Source: Pseudomonadota bacterium (GTDB lineage: Bacteria > Pseudomonadota > Gammaproteobacteria > Xanthomonadales > Ahniellaceae). Taken from it: a stretch of DNA of 38,823 nt. Positions 16,180 to 25,376 of the stretch are shown here, piece after piece (the first letter of the stretch is position 1; the number at the start of each line of letters is the position of its first letter). The translations under genes were made by a program, and so were the position numbers. The notes beneath the pieces are model-generated. The model ran no database searches, had not been told where the DNA came from, and saw nothing but the letters and a program-made list of their open reading frames with translations. The stretch spans positions 1-38,823 of the forward strand of contig JAKJFE010000012.1 in assembly GCA_022705045.1 (NCBI GenBank), in the 5' to 3' direction.

Positions 16180-17607
16180 TCAGTAGCGGTAATGGTCCGG
16201 CTTGTACGGGCCGGCCTTGTCGACGCCGAGATAGGCGGCCTGCTCGTCGGTGAGCACGGTCAGTTTCACGCCGATCTTTTCCAGGTGCAGGCGCGCGACT
16301 TCTTCGTCGAGCTTCTTCGGCAGGATGTAGACCTTGGCTTCGTACTTGTCCTTGTTCGCCCACAGGTCGATCTGCGCCAGCGTCTGGTTCGAGAACGAGT
16401 TCGACATCACGAAGCTCGGGTGGCCGGTGGCGCAGCCGAGGTTGACGAGGCGGCCTTCGGCGAGCAGGAAGATGCTGTTGCCGTTCTTGAAGGTGTACTT
16501 GTCGACCTGCGGCTTGATGTTGAGCTTGGTCGCGCCCGAAGCGTTGAGCTTGTCGACCTGGATCTCGTTGTCGAAGTGGCCGATGTTGCAGACGATGGCC
16601 TGGTCCTTCATGGCCTGCATGTGCTCAAGCGTCAGCACGTCCTTGTTGCCGGTGGTGGTGACGTAGATGTCGCCACGGCCGAGCGTCGATTCGACGGTGT
16701 TGACCTCGAAGCCTTCCATCGCCGCCTGCAGGGCGTTGATCGGATCGATCTCGGTGACGACGACGCGGCAGCCGTACGCGCGCAGCGAGTGCGCCGAACC
16801 CTTGCCGACATCGCCGTAACCGCAGACGACCGCGACCTTGCCGGCCAGCATCACGTCCATCGCGCGCTTCAGACCGTCGGCCAGCGATTCGCGGCAGCCG
16901 TAGAGGTTGTCGAACTTCGACTTGGTGACCGAGTCATTCACATTGATCGCCGGCACCAGCAGCTTGCCCTGTTCGAGCATCTGGTACAGACGGTGCACGC
17001 CGGTGGTGGTCTCTTCGGACACGCCCTTCCAGTCCTTGACGACCTTGGTCCAGAAGCCCGGACGTTCCTTGGCGACGCGCTTCAGCAGGTTCTTGATGAT
17101 CTGCTCTTCGTGCGAACCGCTGGGCGTGTTGACCCAGTCCGAACCCTGTTCGAGTTCGTAGCCCTTGTGGATCAGCAGGGTGACGTCGCCGCCGTCGTCG
17201 ACGACCAGTTCCGGACCGGTCATGCCCGGATGCGTGACCGCATCGAGCGTGCAGTCCCAATACTCTTCCAGCGTCTCGCCCTTCCACGCGAACACCGGCA
17301 CCTTGGCCGCGGCGATCGCGGCGGCGGCATGGTCCTGGGTCGAGAAGATGTTGCAGCTGGCCCAGCGCACCGAGGCGCCGAGGTCGACCAGGGTCTCGAT
17401 CAGCACCGCGGTCTGGATGGTCATGTGCAGCGAACCGGTCACGCGCACGCCCTTGAGCGGCTTCGACGCGGCGTATTTCTTGCGGATCGACATCAGGCCC
17501 GGCATCTCGTGCTCGGCGATCTCGATTTCCTTGCGGCCCCATTCGGCCTGGCCCATGTCGCGGACCTTGAAATCGGAAAACGGCAGGGTTTGAACGACAG
17601 CGTTCAT
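16180..17607 (-). CDS. ahcY: Adenosylhomocysteinase (SAH hydrolase)
   Basis: AhcY splits S-adenosylhomocysteine into adenosine and homocysteine, removing the product inhibitor of SAM-dependent methyltransferases and feeding the methionine cycle. The 475-residue length is normal for the bacterial enzyme. Typical pieces are [16 protein letters not shown] at the N-terminus, [18 protein letters not shown], the NAD-binding [44 protein letters not shown], and the C-terminal KPDHYRY with the Lys and Tyr that reach the NAD of the partner subunit. ATG 17607 gives the standard start, with TGGAGC as the ribosome site. An SAH riboswitch directly upstream should turn expression on when SAH builds up. It is divergent from the HD-GYP/EAL operon and ends at a shared terminator. 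Confidence 0.97.
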   Translation of the reverse strand: MNAVVQTLPFSDFKVRDMGQAEWGRKEIEIAEHEMPGLMSIRKKYAASKPLKGVRVTGSLHMTIQTAVLIETLVDLGASVRWASCNIFSTQDHAAAAIAAAKVPVFAWKGETLEEYWDCTLDAVTHPGMTGPELVVDDGGDVTLLIHKGYELEQGSDWVNTPSGSHEEQIIKNLLKRVAKERPGFWTKVVKDWKGVSEETTTGVHRLYQMLEQGKLLVPAINVNDSVTKSKFDNLYGCRESLADGLKRAMDVMLAGKVAVVCGYGDVGKGSAHSLRAYGCRVVVTEIDPINALQAAMEGFEVNTVESTLGRGDIYVTTTGNKDVLTLEHMQAMKDQAIVCNIGHFDNEIQVDKLNASGATKLNIKPQVDKYTFKNGNSIFLLAEGRLVNLGCATGHPSFVMSNSFSNQTLAQIDLWANKDKYEAKVYILPKKLDEEVARLHLEKIGVKLTVLTDEQAAYLGVDKAGPYKPDHYRY

Positions 17608-17625
17608 CAGGTGTGCTCCATTGGA

Positions 17626-17705
17626 TGAGCGGGCGCCGTTCGAAAAGTCATCCGTCGAGCCTGATCCCGGGCCATGCGGCCGGTCTTGCAGCGCCCCTCG
17701 ACGGG
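17626..17705 (-). promoter_or_regulatory. SAH riboswitch upstream of ahcY
   Basis: The minus-strand leader has the SAH riboswitch layout. P1 pairs CCGTCGAG (17704-17697) with CTCGACGG (17659-17652). An internal hairpin CCGGCC-GCAT-GGCCCGG lies within it. The conserved GGGGCGCTGC segment gives GGGCGC (17696-17691), which pairs as a pseudoknot with GCGCCC (17636-17631). The conserved AGGCTCG and AACGGCGC blocks are present. The 3' side of the pseudoknot ends a few bases before the ribosome site TGGAGC (17623-17618), so SAH binding most likely frees translation or prevents termination. Known SAH riboswitches sit before ahcY in beta- and gammaproteobacteria and act as ON switches. Confidence 0.92.
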
Positions 17706-17718
17706 AAATGCGACGCGC

Positions 17719-17724
17719 ATTCTA
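17719..17724 (-). promoter_or_regulatory. ahcY promoter, -10 box
   Basis: TAGAAT on the minus strand matches five of six positions of the -10 consensus and would start transcription at about 17712, just before the riboswitch P1 stem. No convincing -35 box is seen 16-18 bases upstream. Confidence 0.5.
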
Positions 17725-17897
17725 GCGACGAATCATCTGTGCCGCGTGAATCGCCGGTTCAGTCATGGCGCCCGGGCGCCTGTCCAATCCGACAGCGCGC
17801 ATCTTCACGACGATCGTGGCATGCTGGAACCGTCCGGCGGCCGGGGTGGCCGCGTCGGATCGACCGTAGGCCAGCGGACCCTCAGGCAGGGCAGCGC

Positions 17898-19106
17898 ATG
17901 GAACTCGAAGAACGCCAAGTACATGTCGATCATCTGAAGCTGGATATGTACGTGTACCGGCTGGATCGCCCGTGGCTCGGTCTGCCGTTTCCGCTGGAAG
18001 GGTTCATGGTGCAGAACCCGAAGCAGATCGAGGTGCTGCGCCAGCATTGCGACCATGTCTTTGTCGACGTGCAGCGCAGCCAGACCCCGATCCGGGGCTA
18101 CATGGCGCATCCGCGCCAGCACGAGCAGCAGCGCGCCGTGGTCCGGCACGTCGATACCGCCACGCTCGACGAGGAACTGCCGCGCGCGCGCGAAGCGCAT
18201 GCGCAGGCATCGCAACTTGCCGCCAAGATCCTCGACGACGTCAAGGTCGGGCGCAAGGTCAGCGTCGAGGACGTGCGCAACGCCGTGGTGCCGGTGGTGA
18301 AGTCGGTGCTGCGCAACGCCGACGCGTATTTCTGGGTCACCGCGCTGCGCAAGCGCGACGCCTACGAATACAGCCACGCCATCCATTGCAGCCTGCTCGC
18401 CGCCGCCTTCGGTCGGCACATGGGCTTCACCGAGGACGTGCTGGTGAATCTCGCGACCGGCGGCCTGTTGATGGACATCGGCAAGACCGAAATCGACGAA
18501 TCGCTGTTGTCCAAGCCTGAAGCGTTGACGGCGGAAGAAACCGAGGCGGTACGCAAGCATGTCGAGAACAGCCTGCGCATCATCGAGGAAGCCGGCATCC
18601 ACCATGCCGACGTGCGCGAGATGGTGCTGACCCATCACGAGCGCCACGACGGTTCCGGCTATCCCGACAAACTGATGCGCAATCAGATTCCCCTGTTCGG
18701 GCGGATGGCCGGCCTGATCGATTCCTACGACGCCATGACCAGCACCCGCGTGTTCCGCAAGGCGGCGTCCGCGCACCATGCGCTGCAGCAGCTGTATCGC
18801 CACGGCGACCAGTTGTTCCAGCGCGAGGTGATCGAGCAGCTGATGCAGTGCCTCAGCGTCTATCCGACCGGTTCGCTGGTGCAATTGTCGAGCGGCGAGG
18901 TGGCCATCGTCATGGCCCAGAACCACGCACGCCGGCTGCGTCCGCGAGTGATGTTGCTGATGACCGCGGACAAGGTGCTGCGCGAGAACTTCATTGAGCT
19001 CGATCTGATGGCCCAGGCCGAGGGCGAGGTTCCGTTGCGCGAGATCGTCACGACGCTGGAGCCGGGTGCCTACGGGCTCGATCCGACCGAGCTGTACCTC
19101 GGCTGA
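17898..19106 (+). CDS. HD-GYP domain protein with DUF3391, degenerate HD
   Basis: A 402-residue protein with an N-terminal DUF3391-type domain ([20 protein letters not shown]) followed by an HD-GYP domain. Proteins of this kind hydrolyse cyclic di-GMP to GMP at a metal centre. Here the defining HD pair is changed: GLLMDIGK has Met192-Asp193 where LLHDIGK is usual, so one metal ligand is lost. The later HHE (246-248) and HDGSGYP motifs are intact. Activity may be reduced, altered, or purely regulatory. The first residue of the family's upstream His (SHAIHC) is kept. ATG 17898 follows GCAGGGCAG. The gene is divergent from ahcY and leads, 16 bases on, into the EAL gene, forming a two-gene operon. 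Confidence 0.9.
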   Translation: MELEERQVHVDHLKLDMYVYRLDRPWLGLPFPLEGFMVQNPKQIEVLRQHCDHVFVDVQRSQTPIRGYMAHPRQHEQQRAVVRHVDTATLDEELPRAREAHAQASQLAAKILDDVKVGRKVSVEDVRNAVVPVVKSVLRNADAYFWVTALRKRDAYEYSHAIHCSLLAAAFGRHMGFTEDVLVNLATGGLLMDIGKTEIDESLLSKPEALTAEETEAVRKHVENSLRIIEEAGIHHADVREMVLTHHERHDGSGYPDKLMRNQIPLFGRMAGLIDSYDAMTSTRVFRKAASAHHALQQLYRHGDQLFQREVIEQLMQCLSVYPTGSLVQLSSGEVAIVMAQNHARRLRPRVMLLMTADKVLRENFIELDLMAQAEGEVPLREIVTTLEPGAYGLDPTELYLG

Positions 19107-19122
19107 TGCGGACGGGACCGGG

Positions 19123-20352
19123 ATGCTGAATCGTTCCGAGGTGCTGAGCGAACTCGATGCCGAACGGTTGCGTGCCGTGGAGGCGCACGAACACTTCGCA
19201 TTCCTGTTGTTGCGGGTGCATCGCCACCGCGAAGAACACCAGCTGTTCGGTGACTTCCTGAGCATGGCCGCGCGCACCCGCATCCGCAGCGCCGTGCGAC
19301 CTCAGGACCGCATCCTGCCGATCGGCGACAACGCATTCGCGCTGATCCTGCCGAATCTTCGCGACAGCGGCCATGCGTTGCTGGCCGCAAACCGGCTGGT
19401 GCGTGCGTTTCGTGAGCCCTTGCTGGTCGGCGACCGATTGCAGCAGGCATTGCCAACCATCGGCATCGCGATGTTCCCGGAACACGGCGACGTTGCGGAG
19501 GCCTTGTGTCGTGCCGCCGAGCAGGCGTTCGCGCAGGCGCTGACCTCACGTGACCGCTACAAACTGTTCCAGCCGGAGCGCATGCGTGTCGAGCCGCCGT
19601 ATGTCGATCTGCGCGAGGCGATCATCAACAACCGGCTGGAGGTCTTCCTGCAGCCGCTGTGGGACATCCGTTCCGGGTGCGTAATCGGCGCCGAGTCGCT
19701 GGCGCGCTGGCACAGCGATGTGCACGGTGCCATCAGCCCGACCGATTTCGTGCTGCTCGCGGAACAGACCGGCTTGATCGAGTCGCTGACGCGCTGGAGC
19801 GTCAACACCACGCTGCGCCACGCGGCCGCGGCGCGCGCACGCGGGCAGCACCTCCGTTTCTCGATCAATCTCAGTCCGCGGGTGTTTCACGAGCCCGGCC
19901 TGGTCGAACAGTTCCGGAACGCCGTCGCGATCTGGGACGTGCCGGCCACCGACATCGTGCTCGAGGTGACCGAGAGTTCGGTCATGGAGGATCCGAGCCT
20001 CAGCGCCATCGTGCTCGGCCAGTTGCGCGACCACGGTTTCGGCATCTCGATCGACGACTTCGGCATCGGCTATTCGTCCTTCGCCTATCTCAAGCGGTTT
20101 CCCGCCACCGAGCTGAAGATCGATCAGGAATTCGTGCTCGACATCGGCGTCAACACGCGTTCGGCGCAGCTGGTGCATTCGATGATCGATCTCGCCCACC
20201 ATCTCGATCTCGTCGCGGTGGCCGAAGGCGTGGAAGACGAAGCCACGCTGGCCCGCCTGCGCGACATGGGCTGCGATCTCGCCCAGGGTTTCCTGTTCGG
20301 TCGACCGCAGCCGGCGGCGGAATTCGTGACCGCGCTCGGCGCGTCACCCTAG
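19123..20352 (+). CDS. EAL phosphodiesterase with degenerate GGDEF
   Basis: A 409-residue cytoplasmic protein. The N-terminal GGDEF-fold domain has PIGDNAFAL (about residue 64-72) in place of GGDEF, so it cannot make cyclic di-GMP and probably senses GTP or mediates contacts. The EAL domain keeps the catalytic set: E-S-L-A-R-W (about 191) for EAL, INLS with its Asn, [15 protein letters not shown] with both Asp, ELKID with its Lys, and VAEGVED. It should therefore linearise cyclic di-GMP to pGpG. It lies 16 bases after the HD-GYP gene on the same strand. Its TAG stop lies in a CTAG that is also the stop of the convergent M28 peptidase gene. ATG 19123 was chosen because the frame further upstream overlaps the HD-GYP gene. 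Confidence 0.92.
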   Translation: MLNRSEVLSELDAERLRAVEAHEHFAFLLLRVHRHREEHQLFGDFLSMAARTRIRSAVRPQDRILPIGDNAFALILPNLRDSGHALLAANRLVRAFREPLLVGDRLQQALPTIGIAMFPEHGDVAEALCRAAEQAFAQALTSRDRYKLFQPERMRVEPPYVDLREAIINNRLEVFLQPLWDIRSGCVIGAESLARWHSDVHGAISPTDFVLLAEQTGLIESLTRWSVNTTLRHAAAARARGQHLRFSINLSPRVFHEPGLVEQFRNAVAIWDVPATDIVLEVTESSVMEDPSLSAIVLGQLRDHGFGISIDDFGIGYSSFAYLKRFPATELKIDQEFVLDIGVNTRSAQLVHSMIDLAHHLDLVAVAEGVEDEATLARLRDMGCDLAQGFLFGRPQPAAEFVTALGASP

Positions 20353-21992
20353 TTGTCGTCGCAACCGCCGCCGAGCGGGTCGCTGGAACGCACCGCGTTC
20401 ATTTCGCCAGCGGGCAGGCCGGTGCGCGCGTTCGGCAGCCAGCGGATATGCATCCGGTCGCAGGTGTTGAAGGTGAGTTCGAAACTGCCCCAGGGCAGCA
20501 CCTGCACCTGTGTCGGGTCGAAGGCCGGCGGGAAGCTGCCGCCCGTCGCCTCGTAGGCGTTCAAGGTCGCAGTGTTGCCGTTCACGCTGCCGATCGCTGT
20601 GACCCACAGGCGTTCGCCATTGGCGGCGAAGGTGTACCAGGTGAGGAAGACCTGGTTGTTGTCCTGCAGTTCGACCTGGAAACCATGTCCGGACTGCGCG
20701 GGATCGTACCAATAGCCGCTGTGGCGACTGCCGTCGCGCAGTCGGGCAATCTCGACGGTCGTGGCCAGCGACATCTTCATCACTTCGTGTGCCATCGTGT
20801 CGCTGACGTTGGCCGCCACATCGTCGACCGTGTGGTATTGCGGATAGGTGACGTAGTCGTTCTCGATCACCAGCACGGCGGACATGCCGAGGTCCGAATA
20901 GGCGCGGTGATCGGAGCAACAGGTCTGGAAGGCGAGCTCAACCTCAAGGTCGGTATAGCGCGCCGCATTGTCGGCAAGGCGTTGTTGCAGACCGAAACCC
21001 GGCGCATTCGCCTGCAGCGACACGTCAAGCCGGTTGTCGCCGTCGTAGGCGATCATGTCCATATTGATCACGCCCAGGATCTGCGACGGCGTCTGCGCCG
21101 CAGCATGCGCACGTCCGCCGTAAAGGCCGCGTTCTTCGAGTCCGTAGCAGATGTAGAGAATGTCGGCTTCGAAGCGGTAGTCGCGCAGCACACGCGCGGT
21201 TTCCAGCACAGCTGCGCAGCCGGATGCGTTGTCTTCGGCGCCGGGTGAGGGCTGCTGGTCGTTGAACGACGAGTTTCGTGAATCCAGATGCGCGCCGACG
21301 ATCAGCAATCCCTGACCGAGGCCCCGTTGCAGACCCAGCACGTTGAAATTGCGTCCGCTCGACGGCACCGTTTCCGGCACCGTGAAGCTTTGCCGCGAGG
21401 TCTCCAGGCCGAGTGCGTTGAATTGTGCTTGCAGCCAATTTGCAGCTGCGCCGTAGCCTGCCTCGGATTGGCGATTGAAGCCCGAGAGCGCCTGGAGGTT
21501 GCGCCGCCAGGTCGCGATCTGGATCTCGCCCAAGAGCGCGGCGACGTCCGCGTCGGTTGCCAGTTGCTTGGCGGCACGATTGCCGAGTTGGTGCGCCACC
21601 ACGCGACCTGGGCGCAGGATTTCATCGTCCGCGCGTTTGCCGAATGCAGGCACCAGCTGCCAATGCGCACGTTCGAACAGCACGTCGTCTCCGCGATGTT
21701 TCCCGTGGTCAGCTTCTTGCCCGTCGCAGTGCACTTGCGCCCGCGACGCGAGGGCTTCAATCCCCGGCACCGGCAGGCTCGCCAAGACACGCTCGCGCTG
21801 CGCGTGAATGAAGCGCGCGTCGCCATCGACAACCAGCGTGTCGCCGAGTTCGGCCCAGGCACGGACGCCGGGCGATTGTTTCAGCGCGGCGACCGCATCG
21901 GCGCCGGCGCGGTCGATATCGAGCACGACCACCTCGGCGGCAGCGGCTCCGGCGAGCAGGGTGGCGATGAGGCCGATACAGGTTCTGCGCAT
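20349..21992 (-). CDS. Secreted M28-family zinc metallopeptidase
   Basis: A 547-residue exported peptidase. [20 protein letters not shown] is a signal peptide. The M28 domain (roughly residues 170-430) has the co-catalytic zinc set: GAHLDSR (His), AEDNASG (Asp), [10 protein letters not shown] (Glu, with the catalytic Glu beside it), NMDMIAYD (Asp), and QYHTVDD (His). Such enzymes are aminopeptidases. The last 110 residues are a separate domain ([36 protein letters not shown] and [20 protein letters not shown]), related to the end of the protein encoded upstream (22086-25253) and common, to my knowledge, on secreted proteins of this order. Residues about 85-145 are charge-rich and do not resemble the family, but the frame is unbroken. 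It shares a CTAG stop with the EAL gene. Confidence 0.9.
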   Translation of the reverse strand: MRRTCIGLIATLLAGAAAAEVVVLDIDRAGADAVAALKQSPGVRAWAELGDTLVVDGDARFIHAQRERVLASLPVPGIEALASRAQVHCDGQEADHGKHRGDDVLFERAHWQLVPAFGKRADDEILRPGRVVAHQLGNRAAKQLATDADVAALLGEIQIATWRRNLQALSGFNRQSEAGYGAAANWLQAQFNALGLETSRQSFTVPETVPSSGRNFNVLGLQRGLGQGLLIVGAHLDSRNSSFNDQQPSPGAEDNASGCAAVLETARVLRDYRFEADILYICYGLEERGLYGGRAHAAAQTPSQILGVINMDMIAYDGDNRLDVSLQANAPGFGLQQRLADNAARYTDLEVELAFQTCCSDHRAYSDLGMSAVLVIENDYVTYPQYHTVDDVAANVSDTMAHEVMKMSLATTVEIARLRDGSRHSGYWYDPAQSGHGFQVELQDNNQVFLTWYTFAANGERLWVTAIGSVNGNTATLNAYEATGGSFPPAFDPTQVQVLPWGSFELTFNTCDRMHIRWLPNARTGLPAGEMNAVRSSDPLGGGCDDN

Positions 21993-22085
21993 GACGGGGC
22001 TCCAGTGTGCTCACGCAGCATAGTCGAGCATCGGAATCCGGCCCGTGTCATCGGTCATTGCCGCTTCGCTGCAATCGCCGACCGC

Positions 22086-25000
22086 TCAAGGGCCGCCATT
22101 GCATGCGCCCGGGCGCGAAAACTCGAGGCCACCGCGCAGTCCGCTGAATGATCCCAGCGCATCCGCCGTATCGAACGCATACTCGAATCGTGCCCGATCG
22201 CATGCGGCCAGGGTCCAGCTTGCAATGCCGACCCGTCGCGCATTGTCGGGACGCACGCCGCCCGAGGACCCGGTGATGCTCAGGTAGATCGTCAAATCGA
22301 CGCGGCCTTGGGTGTCCACCGGGATCGCGCCCTGCAGCGTGAACCAGTGATCGCCGATCGGCATGTCGGCGGGCTCGGACACCGGCCAGTGTGTGAACCA
22401 GGCGGCGAAGAAGGTGCCGACCGTCGTTGCACCGGGCGGCTGGATGCCGAGCATCACCCCTTCGTTGGGTGCCGAGGTCGAGGTCCAGGCACCGGATTGC
22501 CGTGGATCGAATCCGCCGCGTGGGGCCGCATCGATGTCAGCGGGCAAGGTGCGGCCATCGTCCAGGACGCACGATTGTGCGCGTGGTCCCGCGCGTCGGA
22601 GATGCCTGATCTGGACCGATGGCTGGGTGCCACCGGTATCGTCGATGAGTTCGGCATGGTCGCAGCCATCGAAACGCAGGCTCGTTGTTCCGCGGACAAC
22701 GATGGTCGCGTCCTGCGCTTGTCCAAATCGGCCGCCTGATGTCCGGTAGCGCGTGAGCATGAATGCGTCCGTCGGGGCGTCGACCCGTCCCTGCAGAGTT
22801 TCCCAATAGAGATTGCGCCGATCGGCGAGTTCGTTGCGGTTGCTGTCGAACGAGGCGCCGAACACGGCGTTGAACGACGGCAGGTAGTCGAGCAGATAAC
22901 CCCGGAAGGTCTGGTCGGTGCCGACGAATACACCGCTCCAGCCTCCTGCGCTGGCACGCGGAATCGAACGCGCTTCGAAGGGTGTCCGCAACGTGAGCGC
23001 GGTCAGCGCGAACTCGGCGAAGGGTGGGCTGGTCGTGGCCAGCAACTGCAGTTCGGTGGCGCGGATTCGGTCGCCGATCGATCGACAGGTACCCGGGCAG
23101 CGCCAGGTCCGTGCGATCAACGGGATGCCGTCCCTGGAAAATGCGCGCCAGGCGATGGTTCCGCCGGTCGTCAGCGGCGCGTCCGATGTGCGCACATCGC
23201 CCACCACGCCCGCGCCGGCGCCATCGGCCGCGACCAACAACCGGGCACCTTCGTCGCTGTCCAGAACTTGGCCTGGCGCAACGGCATGACCCGCGAGCGC
23301 GTCGATGAACAGCAGTTGTTGACGTCGCGCCCCGGCAGTCTGGACGGCATACACCCGGTCTTCATCCGCCGCGATATCGCCCAGATGCTCGCCGAGCGCG
23401 AGGACTCGACGCCAGACCTCGCGTCCGTCGGTGCGAACCCGCCGCAACACGGCCGGTGCGGTCGCGGAAGCGGCTTCGCCGACGAGCCAGTCGCCGTTCT
23501 GCCAACGGTGCCGCACGCCAACCGGACCAAATGCCGTGGGGGTCGTTTGGAGCATCCGCCCGTCCATCGCGAACATGCGGAGTCGGCCCTGCTCGGCACC
23601 TTCGGGCGTCAGAAGCAGGACCGTGTCACCGCTCCCCGCGAGCCACGATGCCGATCCGTCGATCCCAGCGCCCAGTGCGATGGACATCGTCGACCTGCCG
23701 TCGGACAGGGCGATGCATTCCAATGTCGATTGCGTCAATCCGCAGTAGTGCGAATCGCCGATCCAGCGTCCGGTCTGCGGCCACAGAGAAGGCACCGATC
23801 GTCGCCAGCGCACCTCGCCATCGGGCGCGATGCGCTGCAAGGTATCCAGCGCAGTGTCCTCAGCGACGGTCTTGTACAGCACGACGTCGCCGCCATCGAG
23901 CAGACGTCCGTCCTGGGCGTCGGACAGGTGGGCCGAGCCGATGTCCGGCACAGCCAGGACCGGGCCCATCTCGCGATCGTCGCCGTCGAACAGCCAGCTG
24001 TGCGCTGTATTCGAGCCTTGTACCCACAGGCGTCCATCCCCGAGATCGGTTGCCCCCAGGAACGTGCCGATGTCCAGGTCGCTGATCATGCCGTCGAGAT
24101 CGAGTTCCCATGCGGCGCCGAGCAGCGCGTCCTCGGTGCCGCCCGAACCGAAGATGTCGGGTTCGCCTTCGACGACGCGATTGAGGTAGAGCCGATGGCG
24201 GCCGTCGCGGCTTTGCTTGAAGTGATGGCGCTGCAGGTTGATGACGTCGTCCGTCGCGCCCTCGCGAAGGAGGTCGCCGGCATCGGACAACATCGCCAGC
24301 GTGGTGGCAGCGGCGCGGGCGCCGATGACCGCCACCTTGTCGTCGTCGAAACGGTGCACGGTGGAGATCGTGGTCCATTGACCGATGTGGTGGCTGCGTA
24401 CCCAGACGGGTTGCAGTTGCGCGTCGAGCTTCGCGAGGTAGAGGTCGCTGTTGCCGACACCGACAGGCCGAGTCAGCCCGACCGCCAGGATTCGGCCATC
24501 GGGCAGGGGCAACACGCTGCTGATCCGGACATGTCCGCCCGAAACGGACGGTGGTGAGAACGAATGCGTCACCCGGCCTTGCGCGTCGAGACGAACAACG
24601 GCGAGTGCCTCGCTCGGGCTTCCGTTTGCCCAGGCGAGTGCGATCCAGGCCAGGCCGTGCTCGGGTATGGTGGCCATCGCGCTGAACTCGGCGCCTGCCG
24701 ATACATCCAGATCGCTGGGTCTGATCGTGATCCCGGTGCCGCCGTCATCATCGATGCGAACGATTTCGCGCGCATTCCAGGACCACATCGTGCCGTTGCT
24801 GCCTTCGACGTAGTCATCGCACGTCTCCCGATCGACCACACGTATCGCGCGCAGGGCCCGGTGTTGAATGTCGGTCCGCCCGGCAACGCAAACGGCATGG
24901 ACCGAGCCATCGGTGGTAGCCAGTGCGCGTGCTTCCAGCCATTCGCCTCCTTGGGCGAGCGGGCGCAGCGTGCCCGGATATTCACCGATGACACCGAGCC

Positions 25001-25253
25001 AGCGGCCATCGTCGCCGAACCTCAGCCAGCGCGAGCGCGCGGTCAGCAGTTCGGCGTCGAGTGCCTGCGGTTCGATCTGTCGGACCGCGATGTCGTGGGC
25101 TGCAATGCGAACCGGATCCGCAAGCAGGAAACGGGCCTCGTGCCGAACCGGCACATCGCGTGCGACGAAGTCGACGGCAGCAGCCGGAGCAGCGATGCTC
25201 AGCGCGAACAGCCATGCCGCTGCGTTGGCGCGGTGTCGGACGACGTTACTCAT
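22086..25253 (-). CDS. Large secreted protein with two C-terminal W/G-type domains
   Basis: A 1055-residue exported protein of unknown function. The signal peptide ends AAPAAA at about residue 30. The body is a series of strand motifs such as ALAVVRLDAQGRVTHSF, LYLAKLDAQLQPVW and LPDGRILAVG, which look like delta-60 or other beta-propeller repeats. Near the C-terminus there are two tandem copies of one domain. The first has GGWSGVFVGTDQTFRGYLLD and TSLRFDGCDHAEL. The second has SGAWTSTSAPNEGVMLGIQ, AAWFTHWP, HWFTLQG and ACDRARFEYAF. The second copy is similar to the tail of the M28 peptidase. ATG 25253 was chosen because it begins the signal peptide; the frame is open to 25337. It is followed on the same strand, 93 bases on, by the peptidase. 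Confidence 0.78.
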   Translation of the reverse strand: MSNVVRHRANAAAWLFALSIAAPAAAVDFVARDVPVRHEARFLLADPVRIAAHDIAVRQIEPQALDAELLTARSRWLRFGDDGRWLGVIGEYPGTLRPLAQGGEWLEARALATTDGSVHAVCVAGRTDIQHRALRAIRVVDRETCDDYVEGSNGTMWSWNAREIVRIDDDGGTGITIRPSDLDVSAGAEFSAMATIPEHGLAWIALAWANGSPSEALAVVRLDAQGRVTHSFSPPSVSGGHVRISSVLPLPDGRILAVGLTRPVGVGNSDLYLAKLDAQLQPVWVRSHHIGQWTTISTVHRFDDDKVAVIGARAAATTLAMLSDAGDLLREGATDDVINLQRHHFKQSRDGRHRLYLNRVVEGEPDIFGSGGTEDALLGAAWELDLDGMISDLDIGTFLGATDLGDGRLWVQGSNTAHSWLFDGDDREMGPVLAVPDIGSAHLSDAQDGRLLDGGDVVLYKTVAEDTALDTLQRIAPDGEVRWRRSVPSLWPQTGRWIGDSHYCGLTQSTLECIALSDGRSTMSIALGAGIDGSASWLAGSGDTVLLLTPEGAEQGRLRMFAMDGRMLQTTPTAFGPVGVRHRWQNGDWLVGEAASATAPAVLRRVRTDGREVWRRVLALGEHLGDIAADEDRVYAVQTAGARRQQLLFIDALAGHAVAPGQVLDSDEGARLLVAADGAGAGVVGDVRTSDAPLTTGGTIAWRAFSRDGIPLIARTWRCPGTCRSIGDRIRATELQLLATTSPPFAEFALTALTLRTPFEARSIPRASAGGWSGVFVGTDQTFRGYLLDYLPSFNAVFGASFDSNRNELADRRNLYWETLQGRVDAPTDAFMLTRYRTSGGRFGQAQDATIVVRGTTSLRFDGCDHAELIDDTGGTQPSVQIRHLRRAGPRAQSCVLDDGRTLPADIDAAPRGGFDPRQSGAWTSTSAPNEGVMLGIQPPGATTVGTFFAAWFTHWPVSEPADMPIGDHWFTLQGAIPVDTQGRVDLTIYLSITGSSGGVRPDNARRVGIASWTLAACDRARFEYAFDTADALGSFSGLRGGLEFSRPGACNGGP

Positions 25254-25376
25254 CGGATTCGGGTTCCCGTGGGGTGAGGCCGCATCGACCATCGCGCGAC
25301 CTACACGCAGGACGAACCTCCGCGCGCCAACCCCCAACGCAGCTTGGCTTCCTGTATCAGCGAGTCTCAGACGGAA

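Noticed and set aside
16192-17628. Long plus-strand frame opposite ahcY
   Set aside because: ahcY is unmistakable on the minus strand. The opposite frame is a GC-driven shadow, with Val/Leu/Asp/Arg-rich text and no motif.
17806-17818. Palindrome CACGA-CGA-TCGTG upstream of the HD-GYP gene
   Set aside because: It is a short 5-bp arm palindrome occurring once, with no promoter boxes in register, and is likely chance.
21560-21760. Suspected double frameshift in the M28 peptidase N-terminal region
   Set aside because: The stretch is charge-rich and unlike the family, but the frame is continuous and neither alternative frame looks better, so there is no firm evidence.
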